A DNA stretch of 35,924 bases. It comes from Bacteroidales bacterium. Its GTDB lineage: Bacteria > Bacteroidota > Bacteroidia > Bacteroidales > Muribaculaceae. The notes beneath the pieces are model-generated. The model did not search any database, had not been told where the DNA came from, and saw nothing but the letters and a program-made list of their open reading frames with translations. Shown here piece by piece: positions 5,995 through 13,756 of the stretch; the first letter of the stretch is position 1, and each line of letters begins with the position of its first letter. The stretch covers positions 1 to 35,924 of the forward strand of contig SFGS01000022.1 of NCBI GenBank assembly GCA_004557565.1, in the 5' to 3' direction. Made by a program: the position numbers and the translations under genes.

Positions 5995-8316
5995 CTATTG
6001 TTCTAGTAGACGTTTTAAGTATTCTCTTACTTGAGGATCACAGGCGTAAACAAAACACCCTTTTTTTCCTCTAGTCATTAGTACACGATAAATGTTCTTT
6101 ATAATTCTATCCCTATCTACTCCTTTCTTAGGAACGTTACGGTCTTTGTTTTGGACATTTTCGTTACAACAAAGACAATCACGCTTAGCATCATATTTGA
6201 TATCGCCTGCGATAATAACACCGACATAATCAACCTCCCAACCTTGTGCAGAATGGATACATCCGGCTTGATTGATGCCGTTAATATCGTGTAACCAGAC
6301 CTCTGGATTGGGAGCATACATCTTTTTATAAACACCTGTCGGTTTTCTTCCTCCGGCAAGAGTCTCCCAAGGAATAGAGAATACAGATTTGTCTTCCTCT
6401 GTAATTGATATTTCATGAAGAAGGTCTCCGTTTTCCTCTAGTTTATCCTGTTTCCATGGCCAACACCATCCTGCGAGAAGACGAGCACTTTGCTTAAATT
6501 CCTTGTTTTTTGCTGCCTTCAGAACGTCTTCGTAAGAAAATCCTTTAGCTAACATTTCATCAGCGAAACGACCAAAATCATCCTTTTCTCTCACTCTTTT
6601 ATACATTGCAGTTGGAGAATCAAAAACTTCAAACTCATATTTAGTGTTATCAAACTTCACGTTCTGAGTACGTGGAGTATTATACAATACACGTTCAATC
6701 CAGTCGACATAGTTATTAGATCCGTTGCATCTAAATTGGTCTACAAGTTCAAATTCCATATAATTTACTTTTACTCTAGAAGGGGTAGCGTCTGAAATCC
6801 ATTCCATAGCAAATTCCAACTCACCTTTAAGACTGCGGAGTTTTTTCTCTATATCATTAATCTTCTTATCGTCACCTGAAGCCAAAACCTTCTGATAGTT
6901 TATTTCAGTTCTTTTTAAATCCTTTTTAACTGTTGGTATTCCACCATGATAGGCACCCTTGCCACCATTAAGATATGCTTCATTCTCTGCTATAATATTA
7001 TCATAATAACTCTGTGCAGCTTTTTTTATGTTTTCAGAGCAGCCTATTTCTATACTCTTAACAGACTGGAAATCATCTATAAAAAACACACTAACCCTTG
7101 AAGAATATATCATATTCATTATTTGTGACAAGTGGGTCTGATTTCGTTTGTTTCTTTCATTTTGGTCGTTAGAAGACTTTTCTATTCGATGAGCTTCATC
7201 TACGACTAAAGCATCAATCCAACTTTCACCTTTACATTCATCACTGTAATGCGGTTTGATTTTAATATTCTTCTTCAACAAGTCTATTGCATTACAATCA
7301 TCACCGTTAGCATAACTGACTTCCTTTAAAATATCAGTGTATCCCTTAATAAGAGATACGGAACGTGTTGAATAAAAAATATTGTTGAAATTGCCTGTTT
7401 TTGCCAAACCTGCAATAAGGCGCATTGCGATTACGCTTTTGCCAGTTCCAGGGCCTCCTTTGACAACAACAACTGTTTTCTCATTATTTTTATCGTTTTT
7501 AAGAATTGAGTCGAGGATATAATTGTAAGCATCTAGTTGGCTTCCAATAAGTGAAAATTCTTCCGTCTTTTCGTTACCATCAAACATTGTCCTGGCAGCA
7601 TCCTGTAGACGTTTGGTTAATCCAATCTTGCTATTGGCGATTTTTAACATAATTTCTTCGCCTTTACCATTGCCCACAAGTTCATTTAGTCTCTGTGTAA
7701 ATTCATTTATCTGATCTTTGCAATAGAGTGGACAGCACCGGGTAAGATGATTATAACTACTTGCACATAGTATTGGATTTTCTCCTTTGGATAAATAATT
7801 GTAACAAAAAGCAAAACCATACAAGTGTATATTCTCTTCATCAAAAGCATATAAATAGTTTTGCAAATGATTTTGGTATTCATGAGCCTGTTCTGACGGA
7901 TGTGACGTAAACTTTGTTTGTCTTGTACCATCCAAAATGATATCTGTACAGAAAGTATGTCCACCATAGTGTTCTGACACATTTTTATTGCTCCATTGTT
8001 TCAACTCTATGTGCAGCATGTTTGCTGTGCCATCAAAACCATGTCCAAATAGAACACAATCGATTCTTCCTCCTACAGGAATTTTATATTCGAAAGAGAC
8101 AATCGCATCACCTGCCACTTTACTTTTCTGCAAAAGTTGTGAAATAGCTTCGAAATTGCGTTTCCAAGATTTTATCTCTGAGTCACTACAAGATACTCCT
8201 ACTTCTTGCGCTCTACTACACATAAACGTAACAATATCATCAATTCTCTGTTTTTTTATGAGACTAACAAAATCCTCTACTTTTGCTGCATAAAAGAAAT
8301 CTGTTGGAATAATCAT
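5995..8316 (-). CDS. DUF2075/Schlafen-type SF1 helicase with N-terminal nuclease-like domain
   Basis: A 773-residue protein and first gene of the helicase pair. Residues about 70-110 contain a candidate PD-(D/E)XK site: GGRIDCVLFG (Asp86), then HIELKQW (Glu104, Lys106). The ATPase begins near residue 280 with Walker A GGPGTGKS (287-294), followed by VVDEAHRI (Asp373, Glu374) and a third motif, FFIDDFQSVKS (about 411-421). Late motifs are IHSAQGWEVDYVGV and YRVLMTRGKKGC near the C-terminus, as in the DUF2075 (Schlafen group 3-like) helicases. Base composition is A+T-rich like its partner. A long palindrome lies 52 bases upstream of the ATG. Its role is unknown; with its partner it has the look of an anti-phage or anti-plasmid module, which is inference. 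Confidence 0.82.
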   Translation of the reverse strand: MIIPTDFFYAAKVEDFVSLIKKQRIDDIVTFMCSRAQEVGVSCSDSEIKSWKRNFEAISQLLQKSKVAGDAIVSFEYKIPVGGRIDCVLFGHGFDGTANMLHIELKQWSNKNVSEHYGGHTFCTDIILDGTRQTKFTSHPSEQAHEYQNHLQNYLYAFDEENIHLYGFAFCYNYLSKGENPILCASSYNHLTRCCPLYCKDQINEFTQRLNELVGNGKGEEIMLKIANSKIGLTKRLQDAARTMFDGNEKTEEFSLIGSQLDAYNYILDSILKNDKNNEKTVVVVKGGPGTGKSVIAMRLIAGLAKTGNFNNIFYSTRSVSLIKGYTDILKEVSYANGDDCNAIDLLKKNIKIKPHYSDECKGESWIDALVVDEAHRIEKSSNDQNERNKRNQTHLSQIMNMIYSSRVSVFFIDDFQSVKSIEIGCSENIKKAAQSYYDNIIAENEAYLNGGKGAYHGGIPTVKKDLKRTEINYQKVLASGDDKKINDIEKKLRSLKGELEFAMEWISDATPSRVKVNYMEFELVDQFRCNGSNNYVDWIERVLYNTPRTQNVKFDNTKYEFEVFDSPTAMYKRVREKDDFGRFADEMLAKGFSYEDVLKAAKNKEFKQSARLLAGWCWPWKQDKLEENGDLLHEISITEEDKSVFSIPWETLAGGRKPTGVYKKMYAPNPEVWLHDINGINQAGCIHSAQGWEVDYVGVIIAGDIKYDAKRDCLCCNENVQNKDRNVPKKGVDRDRIIKNIYRVLMTRGKKGCFVYACDPQVREYLKRLLEQ

Positions 8317-8367
8317 TTGCTTTACAGTTTTTCATTAATTTCACAACACTATAGTTTGTATAAATTC

Positions 8368-8405
8368 TTAAGATTGTAAGCAACAAAGGTTGCTTACAAT
8401 CTTAA
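8368..8405. promoter_or_regulatory. Perfect 17-bp inverted repeat upstream of the helicase pair
   Basis: The arms 8368-8384 and 8389-8405 are exact reverse complements over 17 bases around a 4-base spacer. No T-run follows on either strand, so it is not an ordinary terminator. It lies between the helicase start codon and its likely promoter region; read on the minus strand the centre contains AACCTTTG, one base off the -7 consensus. An operator for autoregulation or a leader hairpin that shields translation are both possible. Confidence 0.65.
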
Positions 8406-8603
8406 CATATTGAAAAATTTCTTTGTCCCTAGTGTTGGAAAAAAACAAGAAAATTTATCAATAAGCATTGCAAATATATAAATTAAATTCGTTAAACAAA
8501 AGCATTCAAGAAATAAATTTCGACTTTGGCGAGGTCGAACATTTAAACCCAATTTGCACCAATTATAATTAGGACGGGGCGGACTTTTTTTCGGTGAGGG
8601 GGA
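8406..8603. other. A+T-rich gene-free gap between helicase pair and tRNA
   Basis: Together with 8317-8367 this is the leader/intergenic space of the helicase operon. Apart from the palindrome at 8368-8405 I see no gene, no RNA gene and no convincing repeat. No copy of the tRNA 3' end is visible here or beyond the other end of the operon. Confidence 0.5.
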
Positions 8604-8635
8604 TAAAAAAAGACTCGACTTTAGTAGTCGAGTCT
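8604..8635 (-). terminator. Terminator of tRNA-Val
   Basis: Perfect 9-bp arms 8611-8619 and 8627-8635 with a 7-base loop; on the minus strand they are followed by a run of seven T. It lies 10 bases beyond the mature tRNA 3' end. Confidence 0.88.
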
Positions 8636-8644
8636 CTTGGGTTG

Positions 8645-8719
8645 TGGGCGTTGACGGATTCGAACCGCCGACCCTCTGCTTGTAAGGCAGATGCTCTGAA
8701 CCAGCTGAGCTAAACGCCC
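8645..8719 (-). tRNA. tRNA-Val (anticodon UAC)
   Basis: Read on the minus strand, a 7-bp acceptor stem (GGGCGTT with AACGCCC), a D-arm containing AGCTCAGCTGGTT, an anticodon stem TCTGC/GCAGA enclosing loop CTTACAA and a T-arm with GGTTCGAATCC give a full cloverleaf of 75 bases including the discriminator A. The anticodon TAC decodes GUA, valine. CCA is not encoded, since the following bases are CAA. It has its own promoter and terminator. The A+T-rich helicase operon lies just downstream. Confidence 0.96.
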
Positions 8720-8737
8720 TGTCGCTTAATTGCGATG

Positions 8738-8768
8738 CAAAGGTACTGCTTTTTTCTGAATCTACAAA
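8738..8768 (-). promoter_or_regulatory. Bacteroidetes-type promoter of tRNA-Val
   Basis: On the minus strand TTTG (8765-8768) and TACCTTTG (8738-8745) are separated by exactly 19 bases, a perfect match to the consensus. The box ends 18 bases before the mature tRNA 5' end. Confidence 0.85.
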
Positions 8769-8780
8769 TTTTTCAGGGGT

Positions 8781-8814
8781 GTTTTTTCAAAAAATGGCAA
8801 TTTTTTGAAAAAAC
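8781..8814. repeat. Perfect 15-bp inverted repeat upstream of the tRNA promoter
   Basis: Arms 8781-8795 and 8800-8814 are exact reverse complements around GGCA. The arms consist mostly of T-runs and A-runs, and each arm is itself nearly self-complementary (TTTTTTCAAAAAA). It sits 13 bases upstream of the -33 element of the tRNA promoter. It could be a terminator-like fold for plus-strand transcription, a curved UP-like element or a repeat remnant. Confidence 0.6.
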
Positions 8815-8817
8815 AGT

Positions 8818-8849
8818 CAACGAGCCAACGGATCAACAGGTCAACGAGA
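8818..8849. repeat. Four degenerate 8-bp units (CAACnnnn)
   Basis: Four consecutive octamers begin with CAAC: CAACGAGC, CAACGGAT, CAACAGGT and CAACGAGA. They are non-coding and lie immediately before the 9-bp array at 8867-8911. Confidence 0.6.
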
Positions 8850-8866
8850 CAGGGGGCTTTGGGGGT

Positions 8867-8911
8867 GTCGGACGAGTCGGACAGGTCAGACAAGTCGGAC
8901 GAGTCGGACGA
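8867..8911. repeat. Tandem array of five 9-bp units (GTCGGACGA-like)
   Basis: Five consecutive nonamers. Units 1, 4 and 5 are GTCGGACGA; unit 2 is GTCGGACAG and unit 3 is GTCAGACAA. This is the same copy number and unit length as the arrays at 2862-2906 and 17361-17405, with a different sequence. The remaining gap up to 9058 contains no gene that I can support. Confidence 0.9.
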
Positions 8912-9058
8912 GAGATGATGGTGGATGAGGTGACAACTTGGTTTCTTGGAAATTATTGAGGGGGGATTCGACATTTCGAAGATTCGAGGTTCGTGGACTT
9001 GTTGGGCTGAGGACTTTTCAAATTAGGGGTGTTACTCTATTTGGGTGGGGTGATTTGT

Positions 9059-9103
9059 AAAAAACAGCTCTCTTTTCAGTTAAGGGGGGGTGAAAAGAGA
9101 GCT
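9059..9103 (-). terminator. Terminator of the TPR-protein gene
   Basis: Perfect 13-bp arms 9066-9078 and 9091-9103 around a G-rich loop. On the minus strand a T-run (complement of 9059-9064) follows. It lies about 45 bases after the stop codon at 9148 and probably ends the rsmE-kdsA-TPR transcription unit. Confidence 0.88.
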
Positions 9104-9147
9104 TTGGATGTTTTTTCGCTTGACTCCGTGGGGCGGAGGGGGCGGGG

Positions 9148-10767
9148 TTATTCGTGTTCGGTGAAGTTTTGGGTGAAGCGGTCAACGAGCGTTTTGAAGT
9201 CGGGGTGACGACGCACGAGTTTCAGGTTCACATAAGGGTCTTCACTGATGCACACTTCATAAAGGCTGCCATAGCCGTTTGCCAATGCGCTTTCGAGGTA
9301 GCGGAGCGCTTGGTCGTTGTCGCCGATATCGGAAAGGAGCGACGATGCGATAGCGTAGGCTTGACCACCTGGAAGCGACGCTTGCATAATATTGTCTTGC
9401 GCCCACTTTCTTGCTTCATCGTCACGGCCAAGTTCGTGGAGTGCAAAGCCCTTCAGGCTGGTCATGTCGCTGCCGTTTTTGAGCATCATGCCGAAATCGG
9501 CAAGTGCAGCCTCGGCATTGCGCATACGATATTTATACACCCAGCCGCGGAGCAAGAGTGCCTCATTGTTGGCAGGATTTGCCTTAATCACCTTGTTGAG
9601 TGCCTCAAGTGCCTCTGGTTGCTTGCGTTGAGCAAGGTAGATGCGGGCTTGTGTCAAAAGCAAAGATGGGTCGGTGGCATTGATGCGCGATGCGCGGGCA
9701 AGCACGCCAAGAGCCTCGTCGTAGTTTTTGCCTGCCCCATTGTGCTCAATGATGCGAGCCTTGAGAACGAGCGACGCAATATCGCTTGGGTTTTTAGCCA
9801 AAGCCTTGTCGATATTAATCAACGCTGGTGCGAACTGGCCAATTTCAAACTGGCAGCGTGCTGCATCGGCGTAGATGGTGTAGTCGTCGTAGATGTTTTT
9901 GCTGATGATTTGCTTGAGGTCGCGTAATGCCTGGCTGTAGTGGAGCTGACGCATGGCGATGGAGTAGCGCAGATAGTAGAACGTGCCTACCGATGGCGCA
10001 TTGTCGATTGAGTTTTGAAGCGCATTCATCACATCGTCGTAGTGCTCGTCGCTCATGTTCACAAGCGCAGAAATCGCCTTGTTCTCATCGTTGCCCACGC
10101 TCATTGCCAAAATGATGTCTTGCGCAGCCACTTTATACTGTCCGAGCATGATAAACACTTCGGCACGGTTGATATACACCTGTGGCTCGGCTGGGAAGAG
10201 CTTCACAGCACGGTCGCAGTATTCCTGTGCCTTGGCGTAGTCGTTGGTCTTGGCAGCCACACGAGCCAATCCGTAGAGCGCGTCGTAGTTTTGAGGCGAC
10301 ATGCGCAGAATGGCATTAAAGTTGGTTTCAGCCGTAGCGTAATCGCCACGCTTGAGCGCCAATTTCGCAATCATGTCGATTACATTCGGATTTGAGGAAT
10401 TGATGGCAAAAGCTCGCTTCAAATCGGCAAATTCGCTGTCTAATTCATTTTTCTTGTCGTAAATCTTGGCACGAAGCAGAAGCGCATCGTAAAGCACTTC
10501 ACGATCCTGCTCTGGGCAGTCGGTGATAGTTTTGGTAATGTCGGCGAGTGCCTCATCTATTTGACCATTGTAGAAGTACTGATACGAGCGCGCAAAACGT
10601 GTTGCGTAGTCGCCCGGCTCTTTTTCAAGCTGCTGGTCGTAAACATTCATCACGGCTGCGTTGATTTTTTGCTTCAACGCCGCATCTTCATCGGTAGTTT
10701 GAGCCACAGCATTCCACCCGCAAGCCAAAAGCGCAAGGGACAGAAACAGATACTTGATTTGTGTCAT
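9148..10767 (-). CDS. Exported tetratricopeptide-repeat protein
   Basis: A 539-residue protein with a Sec signal peptide (cleavage probably after NAVAQ, about residue 23). From about residue 50 to 530 it consists of repeated TPR helices with the usual small residue/Tyr/Ala/Pro pattern, for example DYATAETNFNAILRMSPQNY, KAQEYCDRAVKLFPAEPQVY and QPEALEALNKVIKANPANNE. No catalytic domain is visible, so it is probably a periplasmic scaffold or assembly factor. It starts 14 bases after the kdsA stop, so it is very likely co-transcribed with rsmE and kdsA. A role in envelope biogenesis is suggested by this context only. Confidence 0.85.
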   Translation of the reverse strand: MTQIKYLFLSLALLACGWNAVAQTTDEDAALKQKINAAVMNVYDQQLEKEPGDYATRFARSYQYFYNGQIDEALADITKTITDCPEQDREVLYDALLLRAKIYDKKNELDSEFADLKRAFAINSSNPNVIDMIAKLALKRGDYATAETNFNAILRMSPQNYDALYGLARVAAKTNDYAKAQEYCDRAVKLFPAEPQVYINRAEVFIMLGQYKVAAQDIILAMSVGNDENKAISALVNMSDEHYDDVMNALQNSIDNAPSVGTFYYLRYSIAMRQLHYSQALRDLKQIISKNIYDDYTIYADAARCQFEIGQFAPALINIDKALAKNPSDIASLVLKARIIEHNGAGKNYDEALGVLARASRINATDPSLLLTQARIYLAQRKQPEALEALNKVIKANPANNEALLLRGWVYKYRMRNAEAALADFGMMLKNGSDMTSLKGFALHELGRDDEARKWAQDNIMQASLPGGQAYAIASSLLSDIGDNDQALRYLESALANGYGSLYEVCISEDPYVNLKLVRRHPDFKTLVDRFTQNFTEHE

Positions 10768-10781
10768 ATATTCTTGAGTTA

Positions 10782-11603
10782 TTATTTGATGTTATCAATT
10801 TGATTCACGGCTTTCTTCAGCACCGACAGACGCTGAAGCAATCCTTCGAGCAAGTCGAGGCGGAGCATGTTGGCACCGTCGCTCTTTGCCACAGATGGGT
10901 TTTGATGCGTTTCAATAAACAAACCATCGGCACCCGATGCGATTGCGGCACGAGCCACCGTCTCGATGAGTTCGGGGCGACCGCCAGTCACGCCTGCATT
11001 CTGGTTGGGTTGCTGGAGCGAGTGTGTGATATCCACAATCACTGGAGCGAAGGCACGCATGGTGGGAATGCCACGGTAGTCCACAATCAGGTCTTGATAG
11101 CCGAATGTGGTGCCACGCTCGGTGATTGCCACGTCGGCGTTGCCTGCATCACGCACTTTCTGCACGGCAAACTGCATGGCTTCGGGCGAAAGGAACTGCC
11201 CTTTCTTGATGTTCACCATGCGGCCTGTGCGAGCGGCAGCCACGAGCAAATCGGTCTGACGGCAGAGGAAGGCAGGAATTTGGAGCACATCCACATACTG
11301 CGCAGCCATAGCGGCCTCGTCGGCAGTGTGAATGTCGGTAACTACTGGCACGCCGAATGTGTCGCGCACCTTACGCAAAATTTTCAATGCCTTTTCATCG
11401 CCGATACCTGTAAACGAGTCGATGCGTGAACGGTTCGCCTTGCGATAGCTTCCCTTAAACACATAGGGAATGCCCAGTTCCGAGGTGATGGCAACTGCCT
11501 TTTCGGCAATTTCGAGCGCCATTTCCTCCCCTTCTATCACACAGGGTCCTGCGAGCAGGAAAAAGTTTCCGCAAGTCGAGGCTTGCAATTGGTCTATAAT
11601 CAT
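10782..11603 (-). CDS. kdsA: 3-deoxy-D-manno-octulosonate-8-phosphate synthase
   Basis: KdsA condenses phosphoenolpyruvate with arabinose-5-phosphate to make Kdo-8-phosphate for the lipopolysaccharide inner core, in the cytoplasm. The 273-residue length fits the family. Visible family motifs are FLLAGPCVIEG, VFKGSYRKANRSR, VVTDIHT, QIPAFLCRQTDLL, NIKKGQFLSPE, FGYQDLIVDYR and GLFIETHQNP. The Cys in AGPC (Cys21) replaces the Asn of metal-independent enzymes such as that of E. coli. With His in DITHS, Glu in FIETH and Asp in KSDGAN it completes a metal site, so this is the metal-dependent class. It lies 13 bases after rsmE and 14 before the TPR gene. Confidence 0.97.
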   Translation of the reverse strand: MIIDQLQASTCGNFFLLAGPCVIEGEEMALEIAEKAVAITSELGIPYVFKGSYRKANRSRIDSFTGIGDEKALKILRKVRDTFGVPVVTDIHTADEAAMAAQYVDVLQIPAFLCRQTDLLVAAARTGRMVNIKKGQFLSPEAMQFAVQKVRDAGNADVAITERGTTFGYQDLIVDYRGIPTMRAFAPVIVDITHSLQQPNQNAGVTGGRPELIETVARAAIASGADGLFIETHQNPSVAKSDGANMLRLDLLEGLLQRLSVLKKAVNQIDNIK

Positions 11604-11616
11604 TTCTTCTGTTTTA

Positions 11617-12336
11617 TTAATCCTTGTTCATATCTAAAGCGTGGCAGGTGGCCACTGCAAACATGGCGGCGGTTTCGGTGCGCAATCGGCTTTCGCCAAG
11701 CGACACCGGCACAAAACCGGCATCAAGCGCCATCGCCACTTCTTCGGGGCTGAAATCGCCTTCCGGACCGATAATAATCATCGTGTCGGCTCCGGGGCGA
11801 TACTCCTTCGAAAGCACGCGGCGCTGCTCACGAGGCAGCATCATATCGCAATAGGCGATATACTTATTGCCCTCAAACGGCATCTGCATCAACTGCTTGA
11901 ACGGTGTGAGTTCATCGAGTTGCGGCAACTGCGCCTTGAGCGACTGCTTCATGGCAGAAACCAGAATTTTCTGTATGCGCTCGGTTTTCAGCACTTTACG
12001 CTCGCTATTACGGCACAGCAGCGGAATGATGCGGTCCACACCCATTTCAGTCACCCTGTCGGCCATATCTTCCATACGGTCGAGGTTTTTGGTGGGTGCC
12101 ACACACAGCACTATCTGATGCCCCCAGTGCGGTGGACACTCCTTGTGCTCCACAATCTCCACGGCACATCGCTTGGGGTGCGCCATGGCTATTTTGCAGA
12201 GGTAGAGGTTGCCCGCGCCATCTACCACCTCAATCTCATCACCTTCCGTCAAGCGCAACACACGCACACAGTGCTTCGATTCTTCTTCGGAGAGTTGGAG
12301 CGTGGTGGCAATATTGGGGTCGTAAAAGCGATGCAT
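11617..12336 (-). CDS. rsmE: 16S rRNA (uracil-1498-N3)-methyltransferase
   Basis: RsmE methylates U1498 of 16S rRNA using S-adenosylmethionine and has the knotted SPOUT fold. The 239-residue length is normal. The N-terminal PUA-like part begins MHRFYDPN with ESKHCVRVLRL; the C-terminal SPOUT part shows MIIIGPEGDFSPEEV and SLGESRLRTETAA, the cofactor-binding knot motifs. The gene is 13 bases upstream of kdsA, and a 7-bp tandem array starts 9 bases upstream of its ATG. Confidence 0.96.
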   Translation of the reverse strand: MHRFYDPNIATTLQLSEEESKHCVRVLRLTEGDEIEVVDGAGNLYLCKIAMAHPKRCAVEIVEHKECPPHWGHQIVLCVAPTKNLDRMEDMADRVTEMGVDRIIPLLCRNSERKVLKTERIQKILVSAMKQSLKAQLPQLDELTPFKQLMQMPFEGNKYIAYCDMMLPREQRRVLSKEYRPGADTMIIIGPEGDFSPEEVAMALDAGFVPVSLGESRLRTETAAMFAVATCHALDMNKD

Positions 12337-12344
12337 ACTTCTAT

Positions 12345-12400
12345 TTAGAAATTAGAAATTAGATGTTAGATGTTAGATGTTAGATGTTAGAGATTAGACC
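12345..12400. repeat. Tandem array of eight 7-bp units (TTAGAnn)
   Basis: Eight gapless heptamers: two TTAGAAA, four TTAGATG, then TTAGAGA and TTAGACC. The array lies between the MFS permease and rsmE, directly before the rsmE start. It is non-coding. Copy number could vary between strains and could affect rsmE expression. Confidence 0.92.
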
Positions 12401-12422
12401 GTTGATGGTCTTATTCGTTTAA

Positions 12423-13751
12423 TTATTTTGCTTCAGGCTCGTGTTTGTACTTAAACAGGAACATGAACGCGATAGCCACAACCAGAGCGAAGCCTGCGAA
12501 AATGAACCAGGCATTTTGCCAGCCGCCAGGATTGATCGACATCAGATAGCCGTTTTCATTCCAAGCGCAGAAGTGGTTGACGATTTCACCTGCAGCGAGA
12601 GTGCCGACTGTTGCACCCAGACCGTTGGTCATGAGCATAAACAAACCTTGACCTGACGCGCGAACACTTGGGTCGCACTCCTTGTCAACGAACAGACCAC
12701 CCGACACATTGAAGAAGTCGAATGCCACGCCGTAAACCACGCAAGAGAGGATAAAGAGCAGCACGCCTGGGAACTCTGGGCTACCCAAACCGAAGAAGCC
12801 GAAGCGGAACACCCATGCAAACATAGCAATCAGCATCACAATCTTGATGCCGAAGCGGCGCAAGAAGAATGGAATGAGCAAGATGCAAAGTGCTTCAGCC
12901 ACTTGTGAGAGCGACACGAGCATGGTGGCATTGTTGGCAGCAAATGAGTTGGCGATTTCAGCCACGTCTGAGCCTTTGAAGCTGGTGAGGAATGGAGTGG
13001 CAAAACCGTTGGTCACTTGGAGCGACATACCCAAAAGCATTGAGAAAATGAAGAACAAAGCCATCTTCTTTTGCTTGAAGAGTTTGAATGCGTCCAAACC
13101 CAGTTGTTGAGCGAGTGTCTGACCTACAGTTTTCACGAGTTTACATTGTGGCAAGGTCATGCAGTAAGCAAACAGAATCACACCCAAAACGCCCGACACG
13201 AGGAACTGGAAGTGAGTGAGTTGGAACTTGGTGAGGTCTTCGCCAATGGTGAAGCCAAAATTTCCATCATGCCAAGTGGCGCAGTTCACAAACCACATAG
13301 TGGCGATGAAACCTACGGTGCCAAACACACGAATTGGTGGGAAGTCTTTCACTGTGTCCATTCCATTGTTTTTAAGAATGGTAAACGCTGCAGTGTTCGA
13401 CAGCGCAAGCGTAGGCATATAAAACGCCACGCTGAAGGTGTAGGTGGCAATAAACATCGCCTTGTCGGGGGTGTCGGAAGCCTGTCCCATCATAAACAGG
13501 GCAATCATGCCTGCACCAGCCAAAAGGTGGCAAATACCGAGCAAACGCTGTGGTTGAATCCACTTATCAGCCACAATACCCATCAGGGCTGGCATGAAAA
13601 TCGACACTATACCTTGAATTGCATAGAACCAAGAAATTTCGGCACCCATACCCGCTTTTCCGAGGTAGTTGCCCATACATGTGAGATATGCTCCCCATAC
13701 AGCAAACTGCAGGAAGTTCATCACAATTAATCTAAACTTTAAGTTTTTCAT
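12423..13751 (-). CDS. MFS permease, nucleoside:H+ symporter (NupG/XapB) type
   Basis: A 442-residue inner-membrane protein with about twelve hydrophobic helices. The start (RLIVMNFLQFAVWGAYLTCMGNYL) and the segment FMPALMGIVADKWIQPQRLLG resemble NupG-family nucleoside permeases, as do PPIRVFGTVGFIATMW in the fourth-to-fifth helix region and the late VSGGLFVDKECDPSVRASGQGLFM. The substrate is inferred to be a nucleoside but not proven. It starts 5 bases after the BFN-domain gene, so the two are translationally linked. Confidence 0.85.
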   Translation of the reverse strand: MKNLKFRLIVMNFLQFAVWGAYLTCMGNYLGKAGMGAEISWFYAIQGIVSIFMPALMGIVADKWIQPQRLLGICHLLAGAGMIALFMMGQASDTPDKAMFIATYTFSVAFYMPTLALSNTAAFTILKNNGMDTVKDFPPIRVFGTVGFIATMWFVNCATWHDGNFGFTIGEDLTKFQLTHFQFLVSGVLGVILFAYCMTLPQCKLVKTVGQTLAQQLGLDAFKLFKQKKMALFFIFSMLLGMSLQVTNGFATPFLTSFKGSDVAEIANSFAANNATMLVSLSQVAEALCILLIPFFLRRFGIKIVMLIAMFAWVFRFGFFGLGSPEFPGVLLFILSCVVYGVAFDFFNVSGGLFVDKECDPSVRASGQGLFMLMTNGLGATVGTLAAGEIVNHFCAWNENGYLMSINPGGWQNAWFIFAGFALVVAIAFMFLFKYKHEPEAK

Positions 13752-13756
13752 CTTGT

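Noticed and set aside
3455..8316. Identification of the helicase pair as Gabija or another named system
   Set aside because: There is no GajA-like OLD/TOPRIM nuclease, no methylase and no PLD or kinase domain; the architecture does not match a system I can name.
8645..8719. tRNA-Val as an attachment site for the helicase island
   Set aside because: No repeat of the tRNA 3' end was found near 3215-3455, and no integrase is present; A+T content alone does not establish a tRNA-integrated element.
8867..8911. CRISPR-like array
   Set aside because: The units are 9 bp and contiguous with no spacers; no cas genes are present in the window.
8762..8974. Ser/Asp-repeat open frame on the minus strand
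   Set aside because: The repeats come from reading the 9-bp array; the frame also crosses the palindrome next to the tRNA promoter and has no plausible start.
9154..9927. 257-codon open frame on the plus strand
   Set aside because: Antisense to the TPR-protein gene, no recognisable domain.
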